A stretch of 64,000 nucleotides of DNA from Hippasteria phrygiana (GCA_037893225.1 JAZGUH010000412.1:2294001-2358000); one strand, 5' to 3'. Shown: positions 44,191-55,310, counted from the first letter of the stretch. Made by a program: numbers and translations. Notes: generated by a model not told the origin, from the sequence alone.

Positions 44191-45040
44191 GGAATATTGG
44201 TGTCGCTTGAGACTCCCTGAAAATCCGACTTGTTGGTTATATTGCGCATACTCAGTACCCCCCCCCCCCCCCCCCCCCCGCGTACCAGAAGAATGAGAAA
44301 CATAGGGTAAGGGTGAGGGTAAGGATTAGGGTGATAAATAGGGTTAGGGTTGAGTTTTAGGATATGGGTTACGTTTTAGGATATAGGGGTTAGGTTTTAG
44401 GATAGGGGTTGAGTTTTAGGATAGGGGTTAGGTTTTAGGATGGGGTTAGGTTTTATGATTGGGGTTAGGTTTTAGGATATGGGTTAGGTTTTGGGATAGG
44501 GGTTAGGTTTTAGGATAGGGGTTAGGTTTTGGGATAGGGGTTAGGTTTTAGGATAGGGGTTAGGTTTTAGGATAGGGGTTAGGTTTTAGGATAGGGGTTC
44601 GGTTTTAGGATAGGGGTTAGGTTTTAGGATAGGGGTTATGTTTTAGGATAGGGGTTATGTTTTAGGATAGGGGTTATGTTTTAGGATATAGGGGTTAGGT
44701 TTTAGGATAGGGGTTGAGTTTTAGGATAGGGGTTAGGTTTTAGGATGGGGTTAGGTTTTATGATTGGGGTTAGGTTTTAGGATATGGGTTAGGTTTTGGG
44801 ATAGGGGTTATAGTTTTGGGATAGGGGTTAGGTTTTAGGATAGGGGTTAGGATTTAGGATAGGGGTTAGGATTTAGGATAGGGGTTAGGTTTTAGGATAG
44901 GGGTTAGGTTTTAGGATAGGGGTTAGGTTTTAGGATAGGGGTTAGGGTCGGGGTTGGGATGAGGTTAAAGGCTATTGTCAAAAATTATATAATATTGTAA
45001 TGCCTCATGGGTAAAGAGCCAGATATTCATGAAGTCCGAT
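44191..45040 (+). repeat. Dispersed repeat carrying a long telomere-like array, copy 2
   Basis: The left flank GAGACTCCCTGAAAATCCGA and GAGAAACAT, and the right flank AATGCCTCATGGGTA...ATATTCAT, match copy 1 at 22.4-22.7 kb in reverse. Between them 44306-44960 is a minisatellite of unit GGGGTTAGGTTTTAGGATA (19-20 bp, about 33 units). A block of at least 110 bp starting near 44381 recurs with a 305-bp offset, showing higher-order duplication. A 22-nt C run (44258-44279) sits in the left flank. Confidence 0.9.
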
Positions 45041-46013
45041 ATTCATATGACATTGGTTCACCCAATAGCTTTCATCGAATGTTTTATGCGGCGCAAACAT
45101 AATAGCCATATTATTTATTGATAACAAACGAACCACCTGTACACTTTTACTGGTCTTTTGCCCGGTTGTGTTGAAAGAGAGGTTTTTACAGGCAAGCTAG
45201 CTTCGGTTAGCATTTTACACAATAGCTTCAGCAACCCACATAGTAACGACACGACAGTCATTGTTTTGCATGACGCGAATTTTTGTCCCATGTGTCATCA
45301 AACAAAAGCACAATTGGCAACCGCGACAAGGTAATTTTGATCAGTTTTCCAAAGTGAACAAGGACACTGACAAACATACAGGCCAGCTGACAAATTGAAA
45401 GCTGACAGAAACGTGTTTTGTTTTGATCCCGCGCCTTTTTTTCGGATTACTGGTGTCGTATGAAAAACAGACTCCTGTGAAAATCGGACTCCTTTTACCT
45501 ATTATTGGTTAATCCTCTGACGTGATCGGCCACTCTCCTAATTATCTACACTTAGGCAGGGGCAATACTACCAATGAGCCCGTATTTCTGGTTCCCAGAC
45601 CAAAATATTCTGACTATTTCTGATGAATATTAGGTCCAGTATAGCCGCCTATGTCACGTGACGAAAACTGACAGAATACTGCCAGTTTCCGAAAACGTCC
45701 GAGGTTTTCCGAACTTGTTTTCGGTAACATTCGGTTGTTAACGTTGATGTTCGCAATAACAAAATGTCTGTCAGGCCCGTCACAGATCCGGAAATTTACT
45801 TTCTCAATTATATAACAACTGAAAAATCAATGCCACACTCTTGCAGTATTTTGCCGACTGGATTTTGCAAGAATATTAAATTTGAATAATGCCACGACGT
45901 CACTCGGACTAACACTGCACGTCATGATCTATTTAAATCGTGGTAGCTACCTGACCTAAGATATAGACGTCAGGGAATCTTCAGGTCAGGGAACCAGACT
46001 AATCCACGCTACA
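45041..46013. other. Non-genic stretch, nothing recognised
   Basis: Unique sequence. TCAGGTCAGGGAACCAGACTA at 45980 resembles a motif of the palindrome family, suggesting an old fragment. No exon is supported. Confidence 0.35.
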
Positions 46014-46031
46014 CCGGCTCGTAGATACCCT

Positions 46032-46406
46032 GCGCGATATGGGGGAAAAGGGTACCCCCCCCCCTTTTATCCCATACCCTAAGCACACTCTAGATTATTG
46101 TTATCTAACACATCCCCCTAGATTTCTGAATAGAATTCCTGAGATTCCGGGAACACAATGACCAACACAAAAGAGGGGGGTCCCTTTTCCCCCATATCGC
46201 GCTTTATATGGGCTCGTATACCCAGCACGATATGGGGCAGAGGGGTACCCCTCTTTTGTCCCTATACCCTAAACACTATCCAGACTATTGTTACCTGACA
46301 CATCCCCCTAGACATCTGGAAAGAATTCCTGAAATTCCGGGAACACAATGACCAACACAAAAGAGGAGGGGGGGGGGGGGGGGGTTCCCTCTGCCCCATA
46401 TCGCGC
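46032..46406. repeat. Tandem pair of GCGCGATATGGGG hairpin elements
   Basis: Two copies (46032-46202 and 46225-46406, period about 194 bp) each begin GCGCGATATGGGG or GCACGATATGGGG with GGGTACCCC and end CCCCATATCGCGC. They are about 85-90% alike, both with a CCGGGAACACAATGACC core. Similar GGCTCG(TA) sequence precedes each and follows the second. Confidence 0.85.
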
Positions 46407-47224
46407 ATATATGCCGGCTCGACCAACCTCGGCGTTCCCATGGTGTCGAGCAGTGCCCTCACCGACACCACAGCTGCTCTCTCACCCTGGTTTGTGATCA
46501 TTAAAATATCCAAGATTTTTGGATACTCATGCAAATTAGGCTTCCTGTGAGCGATGTATTCTGGGCACGTAGTATCTGATGGCAATATTAAACTTCACAT
46601 CTTCGTCGCATTCACAGCATAGGCTCTTTGGTACTAGATTGATTAGCTTGATTGTAAAATCGTGCACAAAAGCCGCAAACTACGCATGCTACGTGCAGTT
46701 CATGGGTTCTCAGAATGGTTGACATGGTTGAGCGCGAGCATCAACGAAGCGTCATTTATCTCAACGTTTACTTTACGCACATGTATTAATCAATTACTAC
46801 ATAACGTTAACGTTAGGCATGTTGGGGTAATATTATAGGACATAGGCCAAGTCTGAAAACGGTCTAGTAAAAAAAATAAAGCCGTATCCTCTTTGAATAA
46901 TCCTATTTTAGTGAGTAAGTAGGCCGCCCTATTTAATGTTTTCAAGGTACATGCAAGTATCTTCTATGCAATTAATGTAGTCTGCACCCCTGTAATTTAG
47001 CCCGTCTGGAAACAAAATCCTGGCAATGTTCAAAGTCATTTTCTTCTTATTCCTCCAAGCAATCAATTAGTTCTACTACTGTAGAAACTAAAATACACTG
47101 GAACTTAGAAGGCACACGGTGCCTTCTAGAAGTAGCAATCAACCATCACCACCAACACCATTATCAACAATTTGTTACGGCACGAGATAACAATATTTCC
47201 ATATACAAATGAAAAGGAAAACAA
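46407..47224. other. Intergenic; possible decayed coding fragment near 46420-46585
   Basis: On the minus strand 46585-46420 is open and reads protein-like (IAHRKPNLHEYPKILDILMI, then a VSVRALLDTMG segment), but I recognise no family and see no good splice sites. The rest holds nothing recognisable. Confidence 0.25.
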
Positions 47225-47238
47225 TTAATTTACATACC

Positions 47239-47449
47239 CTTGTGATACCAGTTTTCGTTGTGGGTGGTGTTTCCATACGTGGCGCCTTTTGACGAAGGAC
47301 AGGCTTTCGGGGCAACAGGCCTCGGATCGCGGACTGCGGGCGGCGTTGGTATTGACAGGACCAAAAACCCGCCGTTTCGCAGCTGGAGCACTCTGACCAG
47401 GAGATCTTAGGAATCTTTTGCTACAACCACTGCTGCTACTATAGTGCAC
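47239..47449 (-). CDS. Possible first coding exon of an unknown gene
   Basis: On the minus strand an ATG (47449-47447) opens about 70 codons, serine/arginine-rich (MHYSSSSGCSKRFLRSPGQS, then AAKRRVFGPVNTN), ending at a strong donor, CACAAGG|GTATGTAA. The exon is GC-rich in an AT-rich setting, as is the Myb gene. The protein part is basic and disordered and matches no family I know. No second exon was identified downstream (lower coordinates), so this may be a false exon or a gene continuing beyond recognisable homology. Confidence 0.35.
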
Positions 47450-48009
47450 GCCAGTTTAGCGATGTTGACCCGTGCATATCCTCCAGAAACGTTACCGTTT
47501 TGTGAACCTTCGTACCGCAACTTCGGCATACTACCGTATGTTACGCGGTATAGCCAAGTTGAGTTGTGAAAGCAATTGCGAATTTGTTTTTGTCCACTGA
47601 CTCTTCAGATGTGCGTCCCACGATTGTCGCTTTTAGAACACAAGATGCAACTATCAGATTTGACGGGTGTAGGAGCTGGGCGTCGCTATTGCAGACATTT
47701 TCGAGAATATATACCACAGAAAAATCACTAACGTTAAACAAATACCAACAAAAGTTTCACTTTTGCCGCGCCGGCAAACTTTCATCAAGAAATACAGTGG
47801 AATCACCAACTGTACGGTTGTAATTTCTCTAGATAATATGAATATTGAATAATTATATGCTAATAAGATAATACTGTATTTTCACTATCCAATCAGGGCA
47901 CGAGTAAGGAGTTCCCATCCCAGGGCGTATTATTGGAAACGAGGTTGAAAATAAAGTAAGCCTTGGGAACGAGGTTGCGGCTCGACCAACCTGGCTCGTA
48001 TATTGGCAG

Positions 48010-48297
48010 TCTCGGGCTTCCACTCTCCTAACTGATCCCCACATTGCCTCTTCCCACGGTTGTATCGTAAAGATATGCGTGATGATACTGGGCTATAGAG
48101 CAGGTTATGACTTCTGATTAGTGTTCCTGCAGCATCATAGTACACTACAAATACCACAGGCAAGATGGATCAGTTGGTAAAATGCCGGTACGGTTGTCGC
48201 AGGTTCAAACCCAACTCCTGACATTTTGGCTTGGTTCACGGTGAAAAGCGATCGTGATGAGTAGTCAGTTTTCATGTAGTTTGTTTGACGATTGTAT
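48010..48297 (+). repeat. tRNA-derived SINE copy with its conserved left neighbour
   Basis: AAGATGGATCAGTTGGTAAA...GTCGCAGGTTCAAACCC (48158-48230) is a mutated tRNA-like head, followed by the SINE tail ending GTTTGTTTGACGATT. The 110 bp before it (GATCCCCACATTGCC...GACTTCTGATTAG) match 55510-55605, which also precedes a SINE head, so the larger arrangement is shared. Confidence 0.75.
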
Positions 48298-48351
48298 TTG
48301 TAGGCTAAATTTAATTTCTCTTATATACGATTGTCGCTTTTGGAACACAAG

Positions 48352-48833
48352 ATGCATTATGTTTATACATTCTGGAAAAACCATGAACAAAATGCTGTTC
48401 TTGTGATCTGGTTCCCTGACCCTACAAGTATGTCGATATGGAAACTCTCTTGGCAGGAACATTTTGTATTTATTTAGTTCCTTTAGTTTCTTTCCTTTTT
48501 GTATTTCTGTGAATTAAGTTCCAATCTTCATAGTATGACGTGATTAATTGGTAACGAGGTCATGCAATGACCTATTCACCGGACGCTTTATGGCACTCGC
48601 AAACAATAAGTTAAAGCGTGGTTTAAAGGTCCGCATAGGATAGTTCTAACAAGTAGACTTAAACGTAGTATACAACATTTGCGTTTGGTGTAATTTTCAA
48701 AAATGGATGGATGTTGGGGTTAGTATTTTATAGCAAATATTATGACCTGTTTAAAGTTTTATATTAATACATTCTGGAAAAACCATGAACAAAATGCTGT
48801 TCTTGTGATCTGGTTCCCTGACCCTACTTCAAA
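48352..48833. repeat. Direct repeat of about 60 bp, 410 bp apart
   Basis: ACATTCTGGAAAAACCATGA...GGTTCCCTGACCCTAC occurs at about 48368-48425 and 48770-48828 without visible mismatch. The right copy is embedded in a reversed copy of the palindrome family (48623-49480, with AACAGGTC-type and TTTTCAAAAATGGATGGAT motifs), whose other half lies beyond a poly-G tract near 49390-49470. Confidence 0.7.
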
Positions 48834-48899
48834 CGAAACGGAGCAATTGATAGACATCGGCAAATTGTCAGGTCAGGGAGCCAAATTTTCAGTTGGGGT

Positions 48900-48900
48900 C

Positions 48901-48932
<32 letters not shown>

Positions 48933-48963
48933 GGGGGGGGGGGGGGGGACTGGGGGGGGGGGT
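48900..48963 (+). repeat. Poly-G tract (runs of 29, 15 and 10 G)
   Basis: Three G runs separated by ACT. It has G-quadruplex potential; the glycine frame over it is artefactual. Confidence 0.9.
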
Positions 48964-49074
48964 GGCGACGATGAGTTAACTTATACAATAAGCACCACAC
49001 GAGGGCGCTAGATATAGTGACGTCTTCAGAAAACCGTATAGGTTGCAATCAACCGCTCTTGCCGACCCAATTCT

Positions 49075-49143
49075 TTCGTGGTTATGTTGGTAGAGCGTAT
49101 AGGTCTCTGGTGCACGAAACCAGGGTTCGAATCCTCCGCCCTA
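49075..49143 (+). repeat. tRNA-like sequence with A and B boxes, SINE or pseudo-tRNA
   Basis: GTTATGTTGGTAGAGC resembles an A box and CAGGGTTCGAATCCTCC a B box with a paired T-arm. The anticodon arm (GGTCTCTGGTGCACGAAACC) does not form a normal 5-bp stem and the acceptor ends do not pair, so it is not a functional tRNA. Confidence 0.6.
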
Positions 49144-49500
49144 GTTATATTTCTTTTTCTTGTACTAATTGTGGTGTGGGGGGGGGGGGTTAATTTCTTG
49201 GGAAAACAAGTCGGAGAACCCGTCTTAAAGCTCACATAGCCAAGTAGGCCTACACGGAAACACTCTGGCAGTTCTAAACTATAACGGGACAAAAATCGCC
49301 ACCCGTTCACAGATGTATAACCGATGGCAAACAAAATGTGGACTAACTAAATTTGGTAAATTGGGGGCAATATTTGAAAAAAGTCGGGTTTTTTTCCAAC
49401 GATGTTAGGCCGACCTTCATTGGAAATAGACACAAAATCCTCAGGATGCTTGAGACTATGCACTGGGGATTCCTTTTGTGAAAAAATAATGTTATTCCTC

Positions 49501-50042
49501 AAGCTTTGCTGTAACTGGTGCAATCATATGGAATAATTTGCATACAGTTGAAAACCATGGCTTCTCCAAACTCTCGCTGTCTTCACTGATTATACAAATC
49601 TAAATCTGCGCTGATCTTACGGAGTTAACAAACTTGGTTGCCATAACAATAAGGAGCCGGATGGGAATTTTTCCGTGTTTTCTCCCAAAAGGGTTTTTCG
49701 CGGGTTTTTCGCCCCCCCCCCGTAATTAGCGAATATTTTCCTGATGTCACAAAAAATGTGAAAATTCTTTGTGTTCGCTTAACACATAACCCGTTGTTTC
49801 ACACTGTACATGTAGTTGCAATAGCTCTGCAATATTTATAACAGTTGCTTATCAATTATGCATTAATCCCATATGCTTCTATTTTATTGTAGGGCCTATT
49901 GTATTTGTATTGTACTTGTACATGTGTGTATAGTCATTATTTTGTATTGTACGTAGGGCCCAAATGAAACCAGTTTTAAACTGTTTGAGCATACCCTGGG
50001 TAAAGAAAAATGTAGTAATAATAATAATAATAATAATAATAA
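49501..50042 (+). mobile_element. LINE 3' end fragment with (TAA)n tail
   Basis: It starts in the ORF end (TGGTGCAATCATATGGAATA, which encodes the GAIIWNNL block), continues with the 3' UTR (CCGGATGGGAATTT, TTTTCGCGGGTTTTTCGCC, CCAGTTTTAAACTGTTTG) and ends in (TAA)n at 50018-50042. It is the same family as 16180-17579 but more diverged. Confidence 0.85.
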
Positions 50043-50860
50043 GGATGGGTCATTTGGCAGATTTTGCAATAGACGCGTGCACAATGTTTTTTAAACTTTA
50101 ATGTAACCTAACCCAAATATCCCATGTCCTACCCCCACGAATTTTGGTATATTTTTGTTTTGAACCATCCTCTATCGATATAACTCACTTGCGACAATAA
50201 AATTCTCACTCCTTAGGGGGGCTGGGTACTTAGGGAGACACTGAAATGTCTCCCTAATTCTAAGGTATAAAAAATTACGACAAAGTGTCTCCTTAAGGGT
50301 ACTTTTGTCATTATAATAGTAATAATAATAATAAAATAATAATTAATAACAATTTCTCCAAATTTTGGAAATAAATTTTCCCCTAAAACCACAAGCCCGC
50401 GGAAATCAATTTGAAATGAAAGGTGGCAGACCAAAATGTAGCACCCCCATTTTCGGAAAGCAAGCATATTTTAGTATATTTTCGGTAAATTTTCTCTGTT
50501 TTGAGTCAAATTTTTCTCACGAAAGACTGCGCGTCAGCTCTTTCATATTTTGTGATCCTTCAGGTAAGAGGTCCTTGTGGCCTATAAATAGGACTGATTG
50601 TAAACATATTTGTGGAGATCAAGTATTTGTGACTCGTAACTTCCAACTCGGGGGATTCCGTTGACAAAAAAGACCAATACGTGGGTCTATTTGGCATAGA
50701 GGCGGGGGGCTACATTTAGACCTGGGCCCAGAGATGGGCCACCATTTTAGGGGTGGTTTTGGGGGTACGGGAGTATACAAAAAATCATTCCGTCAACTCT
50801 CATAAATTTGAACATAATATTTTTGTAGGAGTCTCAATGTCTATTTTCAACAGGTGGCGC
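50043..50860. other. Non-genic stretch, nothing recognised
   Basis: Contains (TAA/TAG)n near 50313-50345 and short overlapping frames. No exon is supported. Confidence 0.4.
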
Positions 50861-51359
50861 TATTTATGGGTGCACCACACTAAATAGGCCAAAATGGCTG
50901 CCCCAAACCGATTAGCATAGATTGTAAACCAACAACTGTTTTTGAATAATAAATTTTGGGGGTCATGCAATTGATAGATTGTGTAATTATGATCAGCTAT
51001 CATAACCTGGGGGTTCTGTGCTTCAACTTTTGTGAAGACTTGATAGATTTTGGCTTTAAAATTGGTCCTATTTGGCTTGTGAGGTGGAGGGATGCTTTAT
51101 GGAAAATGGCAGCTAGCCGGTTTGGGAAAAACCACATTTTTGGGGGGTGGTACTCTCTGGGGACAAATAGCAAAACAAAATCAACTGCTGACCTGCCAAA
51201 AATTGAAAAGAATTTGACAGATTAATAATCAAACTATAATTTTCAGTTGTGTCACAAAAACTGAGAGATTCCTGGATAAGGATTTTTTTCACTGTGAAGT
51301 TGATGGATTTTACACTAAGGTCAATGGGAGTTTATTTAGTGTGGTGCACCTATAGTAAA
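50861..51359. mobile_element. Inverted-repeat element with GGTGCACCACACTAAATA arms
   Basis: TATTTATGGGTGCACCACAC at the left is inverted at the right as GTGTGGTGCACCTATAGTAA. The arms cover about 26 bp. The interior is AT-rich with no long frame. Confidence 0.7.
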
Positions 51360-51418
51360 TGTTGTAGCGCGCTCTCTTCTGTTGAGCCGTGTCCCGAAAA
51401 CGAATTTGGGATCGAATT

Positions 51419-51634
51419 AACCCCTTGACCCCGGATTTCATATGGGGCGCCAGGGCGCCATGCCGGCTTGTGCAGCCAAGCAAAACGGAAACAAGCGGCT
51501 TGTGCAGCCAAGCATAACGTACACAATACCCCAATAATGGATTGAACTGCAGAGATTGGCACAAAATAGACGTCAACCGGTCAGGTGGAAATGTTCAATC
51601 CGTCGCTATTTGGGGCAACCGGTGGCAAGGGGTT
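51419..51634. mobile_element. 216-bp MITE, AACCCCTTGACCCCGG ends
   Basis: AACCCCTTGACCCCGG and CCGGTGGCAAGGGGTT are inverted with two or three mismatches. A direct repeat of about 32 bp (CGGCTTGTGCAGCCAAGCA) is tandem inside, and GGCGCC palindromes are present. Confidence 0.7.
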
Positions 51635-51650
51635 GTAAAAAGACTAGGGG

Positions 51651-51900
51651 CAGGGGCCAATTTCACGGAGCTGCTAAGCACAAAAATGTGCTTAGCATGA
51701 AAAGTCTTCCTTGATAAAAACGAGATTACCAACCAGATTCCCATGTGTTGTATATTGCTTGTGACTGGCATTCAGCTGTTGTTTGCTTGGCATGAAAATC
51801 CCACGGCCTTTTTGGCTGGTGACCTGTTTTAACTATAAGCAAGACTTTTTTGGTGCTCAAATGTTTTTAGTGTTGAGCAGCTCCGTGAAATTGGCCCCTG
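51651..51900. mobile_element. 250-bp MITE, CAGGGGCCAATTTCACGG ends
   Basis: The first and last 25 bp (to GAGCTGCT) are perfect inverted copies. The ends are related to those of the larger element at 59421-61354 (CAGGGCCCAATTTCACGGCG), and both carry internal GCTTAGCA motifs, so they are probably one superfamily. Confidence 0.88.
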
Positions 51901-52783
51901 TTTGTTTCACACAGATCGAGAAGTGATCCAGAGCCGAACGAAAACAAACAGGATCGCGAACCCTATTTAGGGCGCCCTCTCGCTGTATGTTGCATGCTGG
52001 GAGAATTTGTACTACACGACAAATGTCGTCTGCTTCAGATTTTGTAGGGTTATTTTCATGATAAACTATCTAGTATTTCCTGAAAAGTAAATAAATCGTA
52101 CATAGCTCTAATAAAAAGAATACACTGTAAAAGAATTATGACTAAATACTGGGCCTATTTGTTTCACACAGATCGGGAGGTGATCCAGAGCCGAACGAAA
52201 ACAAACAGAATCGCGAACCCTCTCGCTATGTTGCATGCTGGGAGAATTTGTATTACACGACAATGTCGTCTGCTTCAGATTCTGTAGGGCTATTTTTATG
52301 ATAAACTATCTAGTATTTCCAGAAAAGTAAATAAATCGTACATAGCTTTAATAACAAAAAACACTGTAAAAGAATCATGAGTAAATACTGTCACAATAGC
52401 TCGTTAAATGCTTCAAATCTACGAAAAAATACCGTCACTTTTCTCTGTCCGTCTTGCACGTCGCCATCTTGGATCTTGCGAACCCACCTCGAGAGCAGGA
52501 TCACTAAAACCGTGATCCGGAGCAGCTTTCGACGCTCCGGATCACTGATCGCACTCCGCATCTGCGTGAAACAAACACGCCCACTGTCAAAAAGCTCATC
52601 AAATGCTTCAAATCTACGAAAAAAATACCGTCACCTTTTCTCTGTCCGTCTCGCACGTCGCCATCGTGGATCTTGCAAACCCACTTCGCGATCAGGATCC
52701 CTAAAAACGTGATCCGGAGCAGCTTTCGAAACTCTGGATCACTGATCGCGATCCGGATCTGTGTGAAACAAACAGGCCCCCAG
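51896..52783. mobile_element. Foldback element with duplicated halves (A-A-B-B)
   Basis: Two tandem copies of a left half (51896-52150, 52151-52388), each opening TTTGTTTCACACAGATCG, are followed by two tandem copies of a right half (52389-52583, 52584-52783), each closing TGTGAAACAAAC or GCGTGAAACAAAC. The A and B ends are mutual inverses. The simplest origin is one A-B element that duplicated each half. Confidence 0.85.
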
Positions 52784-53860
52784 TGGAGTGGAACCTGTTA
52801 AAGGAAACATGGCGGCGTCCATATGTAAACATGGCGGCGCGCAGTAAACATGATGGCGAGGACGGCCATTCAGTTTCGCCAAGTGTACTCGTGAATAACC
52901 AAAGGCATTTTTAAAAAGATGAACTGGTTGATGACTAGGATGAAAGTTATTTAATGGATAATTTAGGAGGGCGTCCCTTTATATTTCTATGATTCTCATA
53001 TTTCTTTCGCCTTGAAGGAGGGTCGGTCCAGCGTTGTTTGCAGGGGGTTTCTATATGTTTTTCCTTTTTTCCCCAAAAAGTTGACTCCCAAAATGTTTCG
53101 CCTGCGAACAAAATTTTACAAGCGGGAGGGGCACACACCTTCTCAACGTTGGTGGCGCCATTTGGCCTCTTTGTTTTGTTCTTATTTTACACGCAAAAGA
53201 CCTTTACATGTTTTGCTTTTCTGCTTTGCAACTTTAGGCGTAGGCCCTTTCATACGAGCAAAACAAATTTCATAAATAAATTGGCAACGAACGGGGGGGG
53301 GGGGGGGTGTTCTACCGCCACCCCCACCCCCACCCCCGGATCCGCCCCTGACAAAATATAAATCTTCTTTGGCAACCGTACAAATACAAATTTGCACAAG
53401 TGAAACACGATTTAAAAGTCCACTTGCAGGGCCGTAGCCTGCCCCGAAAATGGGGGTTCGTCAAACCCCAAAGTGGAATTTTTGGCAGCGGCGTAGCCAG
53501 AGCTCTCTCCATTGGGGAGAGTGGGGGGGGGGGGGGGGGGGGGGTCTGGATATTACATAAGGGCGCTCACAGTATTTTCCTGATAATAATACTATTTTCT
53601 GCGTTTCAACTGGAAGGGGAAGATTTTTTTAGAGGGGTGGGGGGGGGGGGGGGGGGGTTGCGACCCTCCCCACACCCCTGCGATTTTTTAAAGGGTGGGA
53701 ACACGATCCCCTGTTTCCAGGATCGCTTCCCAGGCCAGTCATTCATCAATAAAGAAAACAACGAATGTTGTAGACTACATACTCATCCCTTGACAATGCT
53801 CATCGGAAGAAGGCACTATCAATTCAGCTGTTATGTACATGTTATCGGAAAATTTGTACT
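52784..53860. other. Non-genic stretch with G runs
   Basis: G runs at about 53287-53299, 53522-53543 and 53636-53657, and GGCGTAGCCAGAGC at 53491, resemble the element nested at 40.6 kb. Frames across them are artefacts of low complexity. Confidence 0.45.
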
Positions 53861-53879
53861 CGGTGCCTCTTGTGTATCC

Positions 53880-54055
53880 TGGGAAATCTTTGAAAATGTG
53901 TGCTGATCTTTGTGTATTCAGGTGCATGTAAAAGCCAATAATGACGTATAATAACAAGGGGAAATTATTGGAGGGGGACACTGCCATAGCCGACCCCTCT
54001 CCAAAAGATATTAGGGGACGTGTACTCCGTCCCACCGGGATCGCCGCCCATAGTC
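53880..54055 (-). repeat. Interspersed G-run repeat family, copy 5
   Basis: GTGCTGATCTTTGTGTATTC, GCATGTAAAAGCCAATAATG, GGGGAAATTATTGGAGGGGG, AGGGGACGTGTAC and GGGATCGCCGCCCATAG follow the reverse family order, here without a long homopolymer. Confidence 0.75.
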
Positions 54056-54250
54056 CACATGATCATTTTCGGCATTTTCGGTTTCTTCTCATTTTCAAAC
54101 CTAGTTATAAAGCCACGTGGATGGGAAAAGACAAATTATAACAGTGTTGTGATTCTTAATGATGTTCATTCAACCATGTTCGGGTATTGTACTGCCGCCG
54201 TGTAGTTTCTTCACTGTTTCAATAGGTTTAAAAGTGCTTTTAGGTAGTAA

Positions 54251-54325
54251 CAGCTCGGTGGCCGAGTGGTTAAGCGAGTCGTTCATCGATTTCTAAGTCC
54301 AGGGTTCGATTCCAAGTCTTTCAGT
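54251..54325 (+). repeat. Ser/Leu-type tRNA-like sequence, SINE or pseudo-tRNA
   Basis: GGTGGCCGAGTGGTTAAGCG is a typical A-box D-arm of class II tRNAs and CAGGGTTCGATTCC a typical B box. The acceptor stem and anticodon arm do not pair well and there is no variable arm. Confidence 0.6.
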
Positions 54326-54330
54326 AATTC

Positions 54331-55010
54331 TTTTTTTTCGCCAGAAATGTGATTGACATTATTTATAAGAGTATTGGTTTACCGTCTCCAAACACCAACT
54401 GTACAGTTGCTTGCTCGCCAAGCGCAGTGCAGCTGGGACCGCTCGTGAAGTCCAGGTAAGCATCTGCGTAAAGGTTCATGGCACGTTTGGCTGGCTCAGC
54501 AGTCAAGGCTTAGGGTGCCGCCATGTTTCTCCCTTTTATGGTGCTAGACCTTCGGGTTATATGGATGGGTGGGGAAGGAGGTGTGATGGACCGGAATCTG
54601 AGCCCATAAGAGTCCTACATGGGAGCCGGTAAGCCGGGGTATGGGGCCTCGGTGAATCGCGGCACCTGAAAGCTTGGTTAACATCACATAACTTTTTTTT
54701 AACAGGCGTAACACCAGAATGCATAGGGCCTACCTTTTGATTGATAAATAAGGTATACGGTAAAAATCAAGGAATGCTTTTTTCTGTTTCGTCGTTCGTG
54801 CTTTTCTCTGTTTATTATTATGTTTGAGGAAATTTGCAAGCTTCGACTTCTTAGAATATCGTCACAGTTTTCACGAACAGACGAATTTTGCCTCTCCGCA
54901 CTAAACTAAAGTTACAAGAAAATCAGGTTTTAAGTTGCTCACTTCTAAAATTGAAGATATTACCTGCATTTATACCACATGTTGATTCATTGTTGACACT
55001 TTGTTAAAGT
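54331..55010. other. Non-genic stretch, nothing recognised
   Basis: A short plus frame at 54411-54632 lacks a motif. No element borders are seen. Confidence 0.35.
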
Positions 55011-55089
55011 TCAGTTCTCGGTCTATCACAAGTCATTGGCAGCTGAGCGATAAGTCAATTAATTACAGAGTTATTAATTTATTAATACA

Positions 55090-55310
55090 TTTGTCTCTTC
55101 GTGAAAACTCAGAAGCGAGAAATGACCCGTTTTGCCCCACAGAGTGTCATTTGTCTTTTCGTGAAAACCCAAAATCCATTTTTTGGCAATTTTGCCCTTC
55201 ACAGCCTTATTGTATAAACATGGAGTTCAAGTTCGTCTCTTCGTGAAAACCCAAAATCCATTTTCTGGCAATTTTGCCCTTCACAGCCCTATTGTAACAC
55301 GGAGTTCGAA
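55090..55310 (+). repeat. Tandem duplication, CTTCGTGAAAACCCAAAATC units
   Basis: Units of about 90 bp, starting TCGTGAAAAC(C)CA and containing GGCAATTTTGCCCTTCACAG, occur twice clearly (55155-55230, 55238-55310) and once in diverged form (55090-55155). Confidence 0.75.

Noticed and set aside
43731..44303. 190-residue minus-strand frame
   Set aside because: It crosses poly-C, (TA)n and poly-G tracts and the border of a dispersed repeat.
53400..53906. 168-residue plus-strand frame
   Set aside because: It crosses two poly-G tracts and repeat fragments and has no protein-like domain.
54251..54325. tRNA-Ser or tRNA-Leu gene
   Set aside because: The D arm and T arm look good but the acceptor and anticodon stems do not pair and the variable arm is missing.
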